Of a stretch of 64,000 nt of DNA, positions 16,052 through 24,716 are shown piece by piece. Position numbers and translations under genes: made by a program. The DNA is from Neobacillus niacini. GTDB taxonomy: Bacteria; Bacillota; Bacilli; Bacillales; Cytobacillaceae. The DNA is taken from NCBI RefSeq assembly GCF_019749295.1, contig NZ_JACWFG010000006.1, positions 186,001 through 250,000 of the forward strand, in the 5' to 3' direction. The notes beneath the pieces are model-generated. The model did no database searches and was not told the DNA's origin. It saw only the letters and a list, made by a program, of their open reading frames with translations. Numbering within the stretch: the stretch's first letter is position 1; the number at the start of each line of letters is the position of its first letter.

Positions 16052-16915
16052 ATGAATAAGAGAAGAAATAACCAGGCGGCGCCTAAATTTGAAAGTGCCT
16101 TAGAATACATAAATGTACTTATTGGATCGGCGATTATCGCGCTGGCTTTTAATGTTTTTCTGCTGCCCAATCAAATTGCATCAGGCGGCGTCAGTGGTAT
16201 TAGTACGATATTATTAAGCGTGTTTGGGTGGGAGCCGGCTTATGTACAATGGGCTTTTAATATTCCATTGTTTATCGCAGGAGTTGTTTTACTAGGAAAG
16301 CAATTTGGGGTAAAAACTCTTATTGGTACATTGTTTCTTCCCTTTGTTGTTTTTTTAACAAAGAATATTGACCCATGGACAAATGATGCCTTACTTGGGG
16401 CATTGTTCGGCGGAATAGCAGTCGGGCTTGGACTAGGAATTGTATTTAGAGGAAATGGGTCCACAGGCGGAACGGACTTGGCTGCACAAATTATTACAAA
16501 GTATACAGGGCTCACACTTGGAACGAGTGTTGTTCTGATTGACGGACTCATCGTCATTTCAGCTGCTCTTGTATTTGATATTGAACGAGGATTATACGCA
16601 CTGATTGCCTTGTATGTAACAAGTAAAACGATTGATTTAGTTCAGGTTGGATTTGGCAGGTCGAAAACAGCCATGATTATAACGAATAAGCAAGAAGAAG
16701 TACGCGCGGGAATATTGAATAAAATTGATCGAGGTGTCACAAAACTTTCAGCATATGGCGGTTTTACGGATGATGAGCGTCCTGTACTTATGTGTGTGGT
16801 CGATCAGCGTGAGTTCACAAAATTGAAACAATTGGTTAAAAGCCTTGACCCGACTGCATTTGTCGTTGTTATGGATGCTTCAGAAGTATTGGGAGAAGGT
16901 TTCAAAAGGGCATAA
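16052..16915 (+). CDS. YitT family membrane protein (YvjA-like)
   Basis: This 287-residue protein has about five to six hydrophobic helices in its first 190 residues and a soluble C-terminal domain of the DUF2179 type (SKTAMIITNKQEEV... to the end). The start sequence and the GNGSTGGTDL segment are typical of the YitT family, whose function is not established. In B. subtilis the homologue yvjA sits at the same place after prfB. The ribosome site is AGAGGGGA before the ATG. Fifty bases separate it from the cytochrome c551 gene. Confidence 0.85.
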   Translation: MNKRRNNQAAPKFESALEYINVLIGSAIIALAFNVFLLPNQIASGGVSGISTILLSVFGWEPAYVQWAFNIPLFIAGVVLLGKQFGVKTLIGTLFLPFVVFLTKNIDPWTNDALLGALFGGIAVGLGLGIVFRGNGSTGGTDLAAQIITKYTGLTLGTSVVLIDGLIVISAALVFDIERGLYALIALYVTSKTIDLVQVGFGRSKTAMIITNKQEEVRAGILNKIDRGVTKLSAYGGFTDDERPVLMCVVDQREFTKLKQLVKSLDPTAFVVVMDASEVLGEGFKRA

Positions 16916-16966
16916 CATTGGTATACTATTTTCGTATGGTAATTTTTTCATTAAGGGGGAGATAGT

Positions 16967-17287
16967 ATGAAGAAAAAGCTGCTTAAAATGTTACTGGGAA
17001 CAGCTCTTGTAATGAGTCTTGCTGCATGCGGCGGAGGAGACGACGAGAGCGGCGACACAGCACAAGCAGGGGATGCTGAGAAAATCTACTCACAAAAGTG
17101 TTCAAGCTGTCACGGCGGTGACTTAAAGGGTGGAATGGGACCTGACCTGACTGCAGTGGGTGCAAGTAAATCAAAAGATGAGATTGCAGCTATTATTAAG
17201 GATGGTACAGATGGCGGAATGCCAGCAGGTCTTATCGAAGGCGATGACCTAGATAAAGTAGCAGATTGGCTTTCAACTAAAAAATAA
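16967..17287 (+). CDS. cccB: Lipoprotein cytochrome c551
   Basis: This small (106-residue) monoheme cytochrome is tethered to the outer face of the membrane as a lipoprotein. The lipobox is SLAAC with the lipidated Cys at residue 21, followed by a Gly/Asp linker. The heme site is CSSCH, and the axial Met lies in GGMPAG. The family shuttles electrons between the bc complex and terminal oxidases. B. subtilis cccB lies in the same neighbourhood. Its closeness to the multiheme cluster is probably inherited from the core genome rather than functional, although it could exchange electrons with it. Confidence 0.93.
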   Translation: MKKKLLKMLLGTALVMSLAACGGGDDESGDTAQAGDAEKIYSQKCSSCHGGDLKGGMGPDLTAVGASKSKDEIAAIIKDGTDGGMPAGLIEGDDLDKVADWLSTKK

Positions 17288-17291
17288 TCAT

Positions 17292-17329
17292 AGTAACGTT
17301 CTGTGAGGTTCACAGAACGTTTTTTATTT
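17292..17329 (+). terminator. Intrinsic terminator of cccB
   Basis: A perfect 12-bp stem AACGTTCTGTGA with TCACAGAACGTT, loop GGT, followed by a T-rich tract. The remaining 250 bases to ftsE contain a possible -10 TATAAT near 17463 without a clear -35 box and nothing else. Confidence 0.92.
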
Positions 17330-17580
17330 TTGTGAATCTATGTTATTTTATTAAGATACTGTTAAATTTTGTCGAAAAATATAGGGTATATATAACAATT
17401 TATGTAGGTATTGAAAAGAAACTGTAATAATTTTACCGCTTTTTTTACTTGTATTGAGTGTTATAATGAATTTATGCGAAATCCTGCAGTATTTTGTCTA
17501 GGATTTTGTTTTTGTGCAAGAAAATAACAGGTTATTGTCGAATAATATTGTTTCGAAACTAACTTATAAAGGTGATCTAA

Positions 17581-18267
17581 ATGATAGAGATGCAGGATGT
17601 TTTTAAAAAATACCCAAATGGGGTTACAGCTATAAATGGGATAGATGTGAGGATTAACCAAGGGGAGTTTGTTTACGTGGTTGGTCCAAGTGGTGCGGGA
17701 AAATCTACATTCATTAAAATGATGTATCGTGAGGAAGTACCAACCTCAGGCACCATAACGATGAATGGTGTTAACGTAGCAAAAATAAAAAATAAGAAAG
17801 TACCTATTTTCAGGCGGAACCTTGGTGTTGTCTTTCAAGACTTTAAACTATTGCCAATGAAAACCGTTTATGAGAATGTAGCCTTTGCGCTTGAAGTTAT
17901 TGAAGCTCAACCCAAGTTTATTAAAAAACGCGTGATGGAAGTGCTTGATCTTGTTAACCTTAAGCATAAAGCAAGAATGCTTCCAACAGAGTTATCAGGC
18001 GGGGAGCAGCAGCGTGTTTCGATTGCTCGTTCAATTGTTAATTCTCCAAAGGTTGTAATAGCGGATGAGCCTACAGGTAACCTGGATCCAGAGACTTCAT
18101 GGGAAATCATGAATATCTTTGAAGAGATTAATAACAGAGGTACCACGATTGTTATGGCTACTCATAATAGGGAAATTGTTAACACAATTAAACATCGAGT
18201 CATTGCCATTGAGGCAGGTAAAATAGCACGTGATGAACAAAGAGGTGATTACGGTTATGAAAATTAG
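17581..18267 (+). CDS. ftsE: Cell-division ABC transporter ATPase FtsE
   Basis: This 228-residue ATPase has Walker A GPSGAGKST (35-43), signature LSGGEQQR, Walker B VVIADEPTG and the switch His in MATHNRE. With FtsX it forms a complex that does not transport but transmits ATP-driven movement across the membrane to activate a peptidoglycan hydrolase. The start ATG follows AAAGGTGAT. It overlaps ftsX by 11 bases, which fits coupled translation. Confidence 0.97.
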   Translation: MIEMQDVFKKYPNGVTAINGIDVRINQGEFVYVVGPSGAGKSTFIKMMYREEVPTSGTITMNGVNVAKIKNKKVPIFRRNLGVVFQDFKLLPMKTVYENVAFALEVIEAQPKFIKKRVMEVLDLVNLKHKARMLPTELSGGEQQRVSIARSIVNSPKVVIADEPTGNLDPETSWEIMNIFEEINNRGTTIVMATHNREIVNTIKHRVIAIEAGKIARDEQRGDYGYEN

Positions 18268-19150
18268 AACTCTTGGACGTCATGCACGTGAAAGCTTTAA
18301 GAGTATTTGGAGAAATGGCTGGATGACGTTTGCCTCCGTAAGTGCGGTGACGGTAACGCTCATTTTAGTCGGCGTCTTTTTCGTTATTATGATGAATCTC
18401 AATAAAGTGGCACAAACCATTGAAGAGGACGTGCAAATTCGCGTTCACATCGATGTTGCTGCGAATGACGAGGACCAGCAAAAATTAAAAGCTGAGATTG
18501 AAAAGTTACCAGAAGTTCAGAGTGTCAAATTTTCATCCAAGGAACAAGAGCTTGAAGAACTAATTAAAAGCATGGGTGAGGATGGACAAGCATTTAAACT
18601 TTTTGAACAAGACAATCCGCTTAACGATGTATTTATCGTAAAAACGAAAAATCCGCAGGATACAATGGAAGCAGCCAAGGATATTGGCAAGCTGGAATAT
18701 GTCACCAAGGCTGTTTACGGTAAGGGAACAGTTGAAAAATTATTTAACTTTATTAAAGCAAGCCGAAATGTGGGAATTGTATTAATCGCAGGTTTATTTT
18801 TCACAGCGATCTTCTTAATTTCAAATACTATTAAAATCACAATTATCGCAAGACGCAGAGAAATTAAGATTATGAGGCTGGTAGGAGCAACGAATAACTT
18901 TATTAGATGGCCATTCTTCTTAGAGGGATTATGGCTTGGCATACTGGGCTCCATATTGCCGATTATCTTACTAGCGATTGCTTACTATCACGCTTATGAT
19001 TATCTAGCACCAAAGTTAATGGGGAACTTCATTCAAATTCTTCCATATAATCCTTTTATGTATCAGGTTTCAGGTATCCTTCTTTTAATGGGAGGTTTAA
19101 TTGGAGTTTGGGGCAGTGTGATGTCAGTTAGGAAGTTCTTAAAGGTTTAA
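18257..19150 (+). CDS. ftsX: Cell-division membrane protein FtsX
   Basis: This 297-residue protein has the FtsX layout: one helix near residues 25-47, a large extracellular domain, then three helices (about 178-200, 225-250 and 270-292). The start MKIRTLGRHARES is chosen because GAGGTGAT precedes this ATG; an upstream in-frame ATG would lie deep inside ftsE. Its extracellular loop should contact the coiled-coil hydrolase encoded next. In B. subtilis FtsEX activates CwlO. Confidence 0.96.
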   Translation: MKIRTLGRHARESFKSIWRNGWMTFASVSAVTVTLILVGVFFVIMMNLNKVAQTIEEDVQIRVHIDVAANDEDQQKLKAEIEKLPEVQSVKFSSKEQELEELIKSMGEDGQAFKLFEQDNPLNDVFIVKTKNPQDTMEAAKDIGKLEYVTKAVYGKGTVEKLFNFIKASRNVGIVLIAGLFFTAIFLISNTIKITIIARRREIKIMRLVGATNNFIRWPFFLEGLWLGILGSILPIILLAIAYYHAYDYLAPKLMGNFIQILPYNPFMYQVSGILLLMGGLIGVWGSVMSVRKFLKV

Positions 19151-19249
19151 TTTTGTCAGGAAGGGCAGGGTATAATGTCCTTCCTGATTTAAATAGTAGA
19201 TAAATACCGTTGACGCGTACATAAATATACGTGGGAAGGAGACTAGGAC

Positions 19250-20566
19250 TTGAAAAAATCAATCGTAGCTTTAGCTGTGACAGGTACAGTTGTAGTAGGC
19301 AGTATTTTTGGGGGAATTGCGGAAGCTGCTTCTATTTCGAGCCTTAAGGATCAGCAAAATCAAATTAAACAGAAAGAATCAGAATTATCTTCTACTATTA
19401 ATGATGCCGATCAAAAGATTAATAGTTTAAATGAGCAGCAGACAAACGTAAAAGAAGAATTGACTCGTCTAGATCTTTCAATTGACGATACTCATAATAA
19501 AATTAGAGAAAAAAATGCGGAGCTAGAGAAGACAAAGGCAGAGATTACTAGACTCCAAGAAGAAATTAAAGTGACAAAAGAGCGGATTGAAAAACGAAAC
19601 GAGCTCCTCAGAGATCGTGCAAGAAATTATCAAGAAACCGGCGGAATGGTAAGCTATATTGATGTGTTGATGGGTTCAAAAAACTTTAGTGATTTTATCG
19701 ATCGTGCCAGCGCCGTTGCTACAATCCTGCAAGCAGACCAGGATATTTTAAAGCAACATGAAGCAGATAAAAAGACTCTAGAGGAAGATCAAGCTCAGTT
19801 AGAAGTGGAACTAGCAAATGTTCAAACGATGCTGGCTGACCTGGAAGAAATGAACAAAAAATTGAATGCGCAAAGAGCTGAGAAGGATAAGTTATTAGCT
19901 TCCTTAGAAGAACAAGAAGAAGAAATCCATGAGCATAAAATGGAACTTCAGGAAGAGGCGCAAATTCTTGCCTCACAATCAGCAGCTATTCAAAAAGCCA
20001 TTGCACTTGAACAAGATCGTCAAGCAGCTGCGGCTGCCGCGGCAAAAGCAGCCTCTGAGGCAGCAGCAGCAGCTGCTGCTGCAAACAACAATAACTCTGC
20101 GGCTGGCGGAGGCGGCGGAGGTGGAAGTACTCCAACTCCACCACCAAGTGTACCTGTATCAAGTGGTGCCTTTACAATGCCTGCGAATGGAACCTTTACA
20201 TCAGGCTTTGCACCAAGATGGGGCTCCTTCCACTACGGGATAGATATAGCTAATCGGGCTGCAAATGTTCCGGTTATGGCTGCTGCTGATGGTGTGGTAA
20301 TTAGATCCTACTATTCTGGCAGTTATGGGAATGTTGTTTTTATCGCTCATTCAGTAAATGGACAAAGTTATACAACCGTTTCTGCTCATATGGAAACACG
20401 ATTCGTAAGCTCCGGGGCAGTTGTGAAAAAAGGCCAGCAAATTGGAATTATGGGTAATACAGGTGATTCTACTGGCAAACATTTGCACTTTGAGCTTCAT
20501 AGAGGGCAATGGAACGGAAGTAAGAGTAATGCAATCAATCCAGTTGGTATTGTACCAATGCCATAA
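19250..20566 (+). CDS. Exported coiled-coil M23 peptidase (EnvC/PcsB-like layout)
   Basis: The protein (438 residues, TTG start after GGAAGGAG) has a signal peptide ending near AEA (about residue 26). A long coiled coil follows (about 30-255), then an Ala/Asn/Gly/Pro linker (about 256-300) and a LytM/M23 domain (about 306-436). Metal ligands are visible as HYGID (HxxxD) and HLHFEL (HxH). The coiled coil plus hydrolase, immediately after ftsEX, is the EnvC/PcsB arrangement and suggests control by FtsEX. B. subtilis FtsEX instead works with CwlO, a coiled-coil NlpC/P60 enzyme encoded elsewhere. Intact HxH suggests an active hydrolase, unlike E. coli EnvC. Confidence 0.88.
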   Translation: MKKSIVALAVTGTVVVGSIFGGIAEAASISSLKDQQNQIKQKESELSSTINDADQKINSLNEQQTNVKEELTRLDLSIDDTHNKIREKNAELEKTKAEITRLQEEIKVTKERIEKRNELLRDRARNYQETGGMVSYIDVLMGSKNFSDFIDRASAVATILQADQDILKQHEADKKTLEEDQAQLEVELANVQTMLADLEEMNKKLNAQRAEKDKLLASLEEQEEEIHEHKMELQEEAQILASQSAAIQKAIALEQDRQAAAAAAAKAASEAAAAAAAANNNNSAAGGGGGGGSTPTPPPSVPVSSGAFTMPANGTFTSGFAPRWGSFHYGIDIANRAANVPVMAAADGVVIRSYYSGSYGNVVFIAHSVNGQSYTTVSAHMETRFVSSGAVVKKGQQIGIMGNTGDSTGKHLHFELHRGQWNGSKSNAINPVGIVPMP

Positions 20567-20575
20567 GAGGGAACA

Positions 20576-20603
20576 GGGAGAAGCTAAGCTTCTTCCTTTT
20601 TTT
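20576..20603 (+). terminator. Intrinsic terminator after the M23 peptidase gene
   Basis: GGGAGAAGC pairs with GCTTCTTCC (one G-U) around TAA, followed by a T-run. Confidence 0.85.
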
Positions 20604-20744
20604 ATGGAGAAAAAGAGGTCATTATACTTTTCTGGCATAACTCGTCCATGCGTTACATATTAGTTAATTAACGGGCAGGGAAGAGTCTTAAATCGTAGTA
20701 ATAAATAGGACAGTTAATTGATGCTGCACATGAGGGGGAACAGG

Positions 20745-22199
20745 ATGAAAAATAAATGGATTGCCCTGATGATGGCGGGTTCGCTTCTTACTGGAGCGGG
20801 GGGCACATATGTGGGAATGCAATGGTTTGGACAAACAGAGGGGAATTCAGCCCTTGAACAAGCGTTAATGGAAAAGGATATAGTTGTTACAACTCAAAGT
20901 GATACAGCACAGCTTGAAAAGGTTAATCAGGCATATGAATTAATCCTGAGCCGGTATGTTGAACAGGTAGATAATGACATGTTAGTAGAGGGAGCTATTC
21001 AAGGAATGCTCAGCGCCTTAGATGATCCTTACTCAGTTTATATGAATAAGGAAACTGCGCAACAATTTAGTCAGGCACTAGAATCCTCTTTTGAAGGAAT
21101 CGGCGCAGAAGTGGGAATGGTGGATGGGAAAATCGTGATCATTTCACCATTTAAAAATTCTCCTGCTGAAAAGGCTGGAATAAAGCCCAATGATGAAATA
21201 TTAAAAGTAGGTGGACAAAGTGTTGAGGGGCTGGATTTAAATAAAGCAACCTTAAAAATACGTGGTAAAAAAGGTACAAAGGTGAAATTGGAAATCGCAA
21301 GAAAAGGACTGAAGGAACCACTCACAATTAGTGTTACGCGAGATGAAATTCCACTTGAGACTATTCACGCTTCAATGAAAAAAATAGATGGAAAAGAAGT
21401 AGGGTATATTGAAATTACCTCTTTCTCGCAGGAAACCGCTGCTGATTTTAAAGAAGAGCTAAGAGAGTTAGAGAAGAAAGATATTGAAGGCTTAATTATA
21501 GATGTACGTGGTAATCCAGGCGGGCTGCTAGTAAGTGTTGAGGATATTCTGAAGGAGTTTGTAACAAAAGAGAAACCTTTTATTCAAATTGAGAGCAGAA
21601 GCGGGGAAAAAGAAAGACACTTTTCTAATCTAGCAGAGAAAAAGGAATACCCGGTTGCTGTGTTAATAAATAAAGGCAGTGCCTCAGCATCAGAAATTCT
21701 AGCAGGTGCATTAAAAGAAGCTGCAGGTTATCAGTTGGTTGGGGAGACGACTTTTGGAAAAGGAACGGTACAGCAGGCAGTTCCGATGGGGGATGGCAGT
21801 AATATTAAGTTAACATTATTTAAATGGCTGACACCGGATGGAAATTGGATTCACAAAAAAGGGATCAAACCTGATGTAGAGATCAAACAGCCTGCCATTT
21901 TTGATACACATCCTCTTCAAGTTGAAGAGCCTCTGAAAGAGGATATGAACAATGAGCAGGTTAAGAATGCACAAGAAATATTGGCCGGATTAGGCTTTGC
22001 ACCTGGCCGGACAGACGGTTATTTCAGTGCAGAAACAACAACAGCTGTTAAAGCTTTTCAACAGAACAACAAACTGCAGCCAACTGGAAAAATTGATGCA
22101 AAAACAGCTGCGAAGCTTGAAGAAGAGGCAGTAAAAGAAATGAAAATAGAGAAAAATGATATCCAGCTTCAAACAGCTTTAAGACTAATTGCAAAGTAA
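20745..22199 (+). CDS. ctpB: S41 family carboxy-terminal processing protease CtpB
   Basis: This 484-residue protein has an N-terminal membrane or signal helix, a PDZ domain (about 85-170), an S41 serine protease core, and a C-terminal peptidoglycan-binding domain (about 395-465). The catalytic Ser is in KGSASASEI and the Lys in GKGTVQQ. In B. subtilis CtpB cuts SpoIVFA during sporulation and helps switch on sigma-K, so its presence is consistent with a spore former. I start at MKNKW because GAGGGGG lies seven bases upstream; an in-frame TTG at 20718 is less likely. Confidence 0.92.
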   Translation: MKNKWIALMMAGSLLTGAGGTYVGMQWFGQTEGNSALEQALMEKDIVVTTQSDTAQLEKVNQAYELILSRYVEQVDNDMLVEGAIQGMLSALDDPYSVYMNKETAQQFSQALESSFEGIGAEVGMVDGKIVIISPFKNSPAEKAGIKPNDEILKVGGQSVEGLDLNKATLKIRGKKGTKVKLEIARKGLKEPLTISVTRDEIPLETIHASMKKIDGKEVGYIEITSFSQETAADFKEELRELEKKDIEGLIIDVRGNPGGLLVSVEDILKEFVTKEKPFIQIESRSGEKERHFSNLAEKKEYPVAVLINKGSASASEILAGALKEAAGYQLVGETTFGKGTVQQAVPMGDGSNIKLTLFKWLTPDGNWIHKKGIKPDVEIKQPAIFDTHPLQVEEPLKEDMNNEQVKNAQEILAGLGFAPGRTDGYFSAETTTAVKAFQQNNKLQPTGKIDAKTAAKLEEEAVKEMKIEKNDIQLQTALRLIAK

Positions 22200-22206
22200 A
22201 AGGTAA

Positions 22207-22231
22207 ACAGAGGCAGCTGCCTCTGTTTTTT
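22207..22231 (+). terminator. Intrinsic terminator of ctpB
   Basis: ACAGAGGCAG pairs directly with CTGCCTCTGT, followed by six T. The gap to minJ (22232-22476) is AT-rich; no other feature is supported. Confidence 0.88.
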
Positions 22232-22476
22232 ATGTGCGACAAATCAGGATAAGTAATATTATTCAGAGACAGGATTTCCGCGGAAATAATTGTTGAAGGA
22301 TAATGAAATATCACGAATTTAGCAGAAGGGTGTATATGAAAACTTGATAATTACATATAAATTCGACATTTTTTTGTTTTTTCAAGAATCTAGTAATAGG
22401 TTTTATCCCTCCATTTTGGTAAAATAATCTGTAGAGCTAGAATAGTAGAATTTATGATAGAGGCAGGTGGCAGGAA

Positions 22477-23688
22477 TTGGTGCAATTATGGCTTTTTGAG
22501 CTGTTGAAAGGGACAGGGAAACTTTTTCTACATCCGGTTTTTTACTATCTCATTTTCCTTTCGGGAATGCTGGGAGTATCAAGGGTTAAACGTGAACGGA
22601 AAAATTTCCATACAAGGACATTTGATGCCTATTTTGAACTACGGCAGTTGTTTCCTATAGGATTACTACTGGGTCTAGTACTTACCTTTGTCACAATCAT
22701 TGCTGGGTTAACTCTTCCATTTGCAGCCATCCTTCTAATTGCTGTCTTTACACTTTTATGGAGTTTAACAACCAATATTAGGTTTATGTCGCCAGTTTAC
22801 ACGGTAGGGGCAGCTTTTTTCGCGATTACCTTAATAGCTGAGTATGAATGGACCATACCACTTTTTAATGATACGTTTCAGTCTTTAGAAGACAAGGTCT
22901 ATCCAGCCATGGTCATTCTGTTGGGACTCTTATTAATCTCTGAAGGAATTCTTATTAGTAAAAATGCAATCAAAGGTACCTCTCCAAAGCTGGTAAAAAG
23001 TAAGCGAGGACAGCTTGTTGGTGCACATGAGGTAAAAAGATTCTGGATCGTTCCTATATTTTTACTTATTCCTGGTGAGGCTCTGACTCTCCCATTTGAG
23101 TGGTGGCCAGTCTTCACCATAGGAGCAGAATCCTATTCACTTATCCTAGTTCCGTTTGCAATTGGATTAAACCAGCAAATTCAAGGAATGCTGCCAAGGC
23201 AATCCATCCAGTTACAGGGCCGCCGGGTTACAACACTCGGTGTAATGATATTGATCTTGGCTGTTATTGGATATTGGTTTCCGTTACTGTCTATAGTAGT
23301 AGCAGCATTGGCGATAATCGGCCGTGAATTAATCTTCTTAATGCAGCGATTGAAGGATGATAATCTACCGTTTTTTTTCTCGAAGAAAAACAATGGCTTA
23401 ATGATTATTGGAATTATACCCCAATCACCTGCTGATAAAATGGGACTGCAAGTTGGAGAGTTAATCTCAAAAATCAATGGTGTTACGATAAAGGATGAAC
23501 AGGTCTTTTATGAAGCACTGCAGAAGAATCGAGCCCATTGTAAGCTTGAGGTTCTGGACATAAATGGCGAGGTTCGATTTGTTCAACGTGCATTGTATGA
23601 AGGCGACCATTATGAGCTGGGAATACTTTTCGTACACAATCAGAAAAAATTTATGAATGAATCCGTGGAAGAACAAGTCAAAGGGTAA
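22477..23688 (+). CDS. minJ: Division-site determinant MinJ (PDZ membrane protein)
   Basis: This 403-residue protein has several membrane helices over residues 10-295 and a C-terminal PDZ domain (about 305-390, with GIIPQSPADKMGLQVGE). MinJ bridges DivIVA and MinD so that division is kept away from poles and finished septa. Its place after ctpB matches B. subtilis (yvjD). The start is TTG at 22477, directly followed by an alternative GTG; GAGGCAGG lies upstream. PDZ proteins of other roles share the fold, but size, helix pattern and synteny favour MinJ. Confidence 0.87.
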   Translation: MVQLWLFELLKGTGKLFLHPVFYYLIFLSGMLGVSRVKRERKNFHTRTFDAYFELRQLFPIGLLLGLVLTFVTIIAGLTLPFAAILLIAVFTLLWSLTTNIRFMSPVYTVGAAFFAITLIAEYEWTIPLFNDTFQSLEDKVYPAMVILLGLLLISEGILISKNAIKGTSPKLVKSKRGQLVGAHEVKRFWIVPIFLLIPGEALTLPFEWWPVFTIGAESYSLILVPFAIGLNQQIQGMLPRQSIQLQGRRVTTLGVMILILAVIGYWFPLLSIVVAALAIIGRELIFLMQRLKDDNLPFFFSKKNNGLMIIGIIPQSPADKMGLQVGELISKINGVTIKDEQVFYEALQKNRAHCKLEVLDINGEVRFVQRALYEGDHYELGILFVHNQKKFMNESVEEQVKG

Positions 23689-23707
23689 TACTCCTTTGGC
23701 TTTTTTG
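23678..23707 (+). terminator. Intrinsic terminator of minJ
   Basis: The stem CAAAGG with CCTTTG overlaps the stop codon and is followed by a T-run. Confidence 0.8.
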
Positions 23708-23762
23708 TTTTTAATAAGGCTATGTTAAAACTGAATGTTGTTTCCACTGTGTTTTGAAAAAT

Positions 23763-23950
23763 AAGCGGAGAATTTCCGTTTAACTTGGGAAATACCCATA
23801 TTTCCTTATATATAGGCGGAGTTTTTCCGCTTATTGTATCCAAACCCTTGGAATTTGTCTTTTTCATAGCAGTTAACCGGAATATCTCCGCTTATAGCTG
23901 CTTCATAAGGTTCCTCTATAAACAATAGCCGGAGATTCTCCGCCTAAGAA
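23763..23950. repeat. Four short palindromic repeats spaced about 50-60 bp
   Basis: Imperfect palindromes of 13-14 bases recur: CGGAGAATTTCCG, CGGAGTTTTTCCG, CCGGAATATCTCCG and CCGGAGATTCTCCG. Most are flanked by ATAAGC, TTAAC or GCTTAT. They fill much of the 394-base gap between minJ and the next gene (23689-24082), where I see no gene. Their kinship to the 247-439 repeats is only in layout, not in sequence. Confidence 0.65.
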
Positions 23951-24082
23951 CTCTCACCCTTACACGAAAATCAACAATGAATAATAACAGAGCTTTAATA
24001 AAGGAATTTCTCGGTATATTTGGAAGCAGGTGTGCTAAACCTAAAATGGGAATTTTAAAATCAAGAAAGGTGGTTTGGCCAT

Positions 24083-24661
24083 ATGCTTAGTTTTTTAGAT
24101 TTCAACACACCCATGAATATGAGTTTTGAAGGTGTTTCTGCTGTTGTTTTTTATTTTACTATTTATGCTTTGATTGGCTGGCTTTTAGAAAATACCTATA
24201 GTTACTTTACAAGACGAAAGTTTTTTAAACCGAATTTTTTTCATGGACCCTTTAAGCCTATGTATGGCTTTGCCCCTGTACTTTTGGTTTATTTAATTGG
24301 TCCGGAAACAAATTGGGGAGTAATCTTATTATTATGTTTTTTCATCCCTACCTTTATCGAGTATATAAGCGGTGCATTACTTCAGAAGTTTTTTCAACGT
24401 CAATGGTGGGATTACTCTGATATGCCCTTGCAGATACATGGCCATATTTGTCTGCCATTTTCGCTCTGCTGGATCCTCCTTTCATTTGCCTGCTTAAAAT
24501 GGGTTCATCCTGCCATTGTTTCGGTGTATAGTGCTGCGGAGTTTTTATGGTTATGGATTTGGCCGGCGGTTATCTTATATTTTATTGCGGAGCTTGCCTT
24601 ATCGATTAGAAGACATTCCTATCAATTGAATGAAGCAAACTCACCAGATCCTATTCAATAA
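24083..24661 (+). CDS. Small membrane protein of the PF06541 (putative ABC transporter permease) type
   Basis: This 192-residue protein has about five membrane helices. Conserved-looking stretches are YALIGWLLENTYSYF near the start, FHGPFKPMYGF, and WWDYSDMPLQIHGHICLPFS. The layout resembles the Pfam family annotated as putative ABC-transporter type IV (DUF1113), for which no transport activity is known to me. It stands alone, with GAAAGGTGG upstream of the ATG and a terminator downstream. The function is unknown. Confidence 0.75.
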   Translation: MLSFLDFNTPMNMSFEGVSAVVFYFTIYALIGWLLENTYSYFTRRKFFKPNFFHGPFKPMYGFAPVLLVYLIGPETNWGVILLLCFFIPTFIEYISGALLQKFFQRQWWDYSDMPLQIHGHICLPFSLCWILLSFACLKWVHPAIVSVYSAAEFLWLWIWPAVILYFIAELALSIRRHSYQLNEANSPDPIQ

Positions 24662-24682
24662 CAAAGAAAAACTCCTTCTTAA

Positions 24683-24715
24683 AAAACTCCTTCTTAAAAA
24701 ACGAAGGAGTTTTTT
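24683..24715. terminator. Bidirectional terminator with a duplicated left arm
   Basis: AACTCCTTC occurs twice in tandem (from 24670 and 24685) before the single right arm GAAGGAGTT and six T. Either copy can pair. The A-run on the left makes it also a terminator for the convergent minus-strand gene. Confidence 0.85.
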
Positions 24716-24716
24716 G

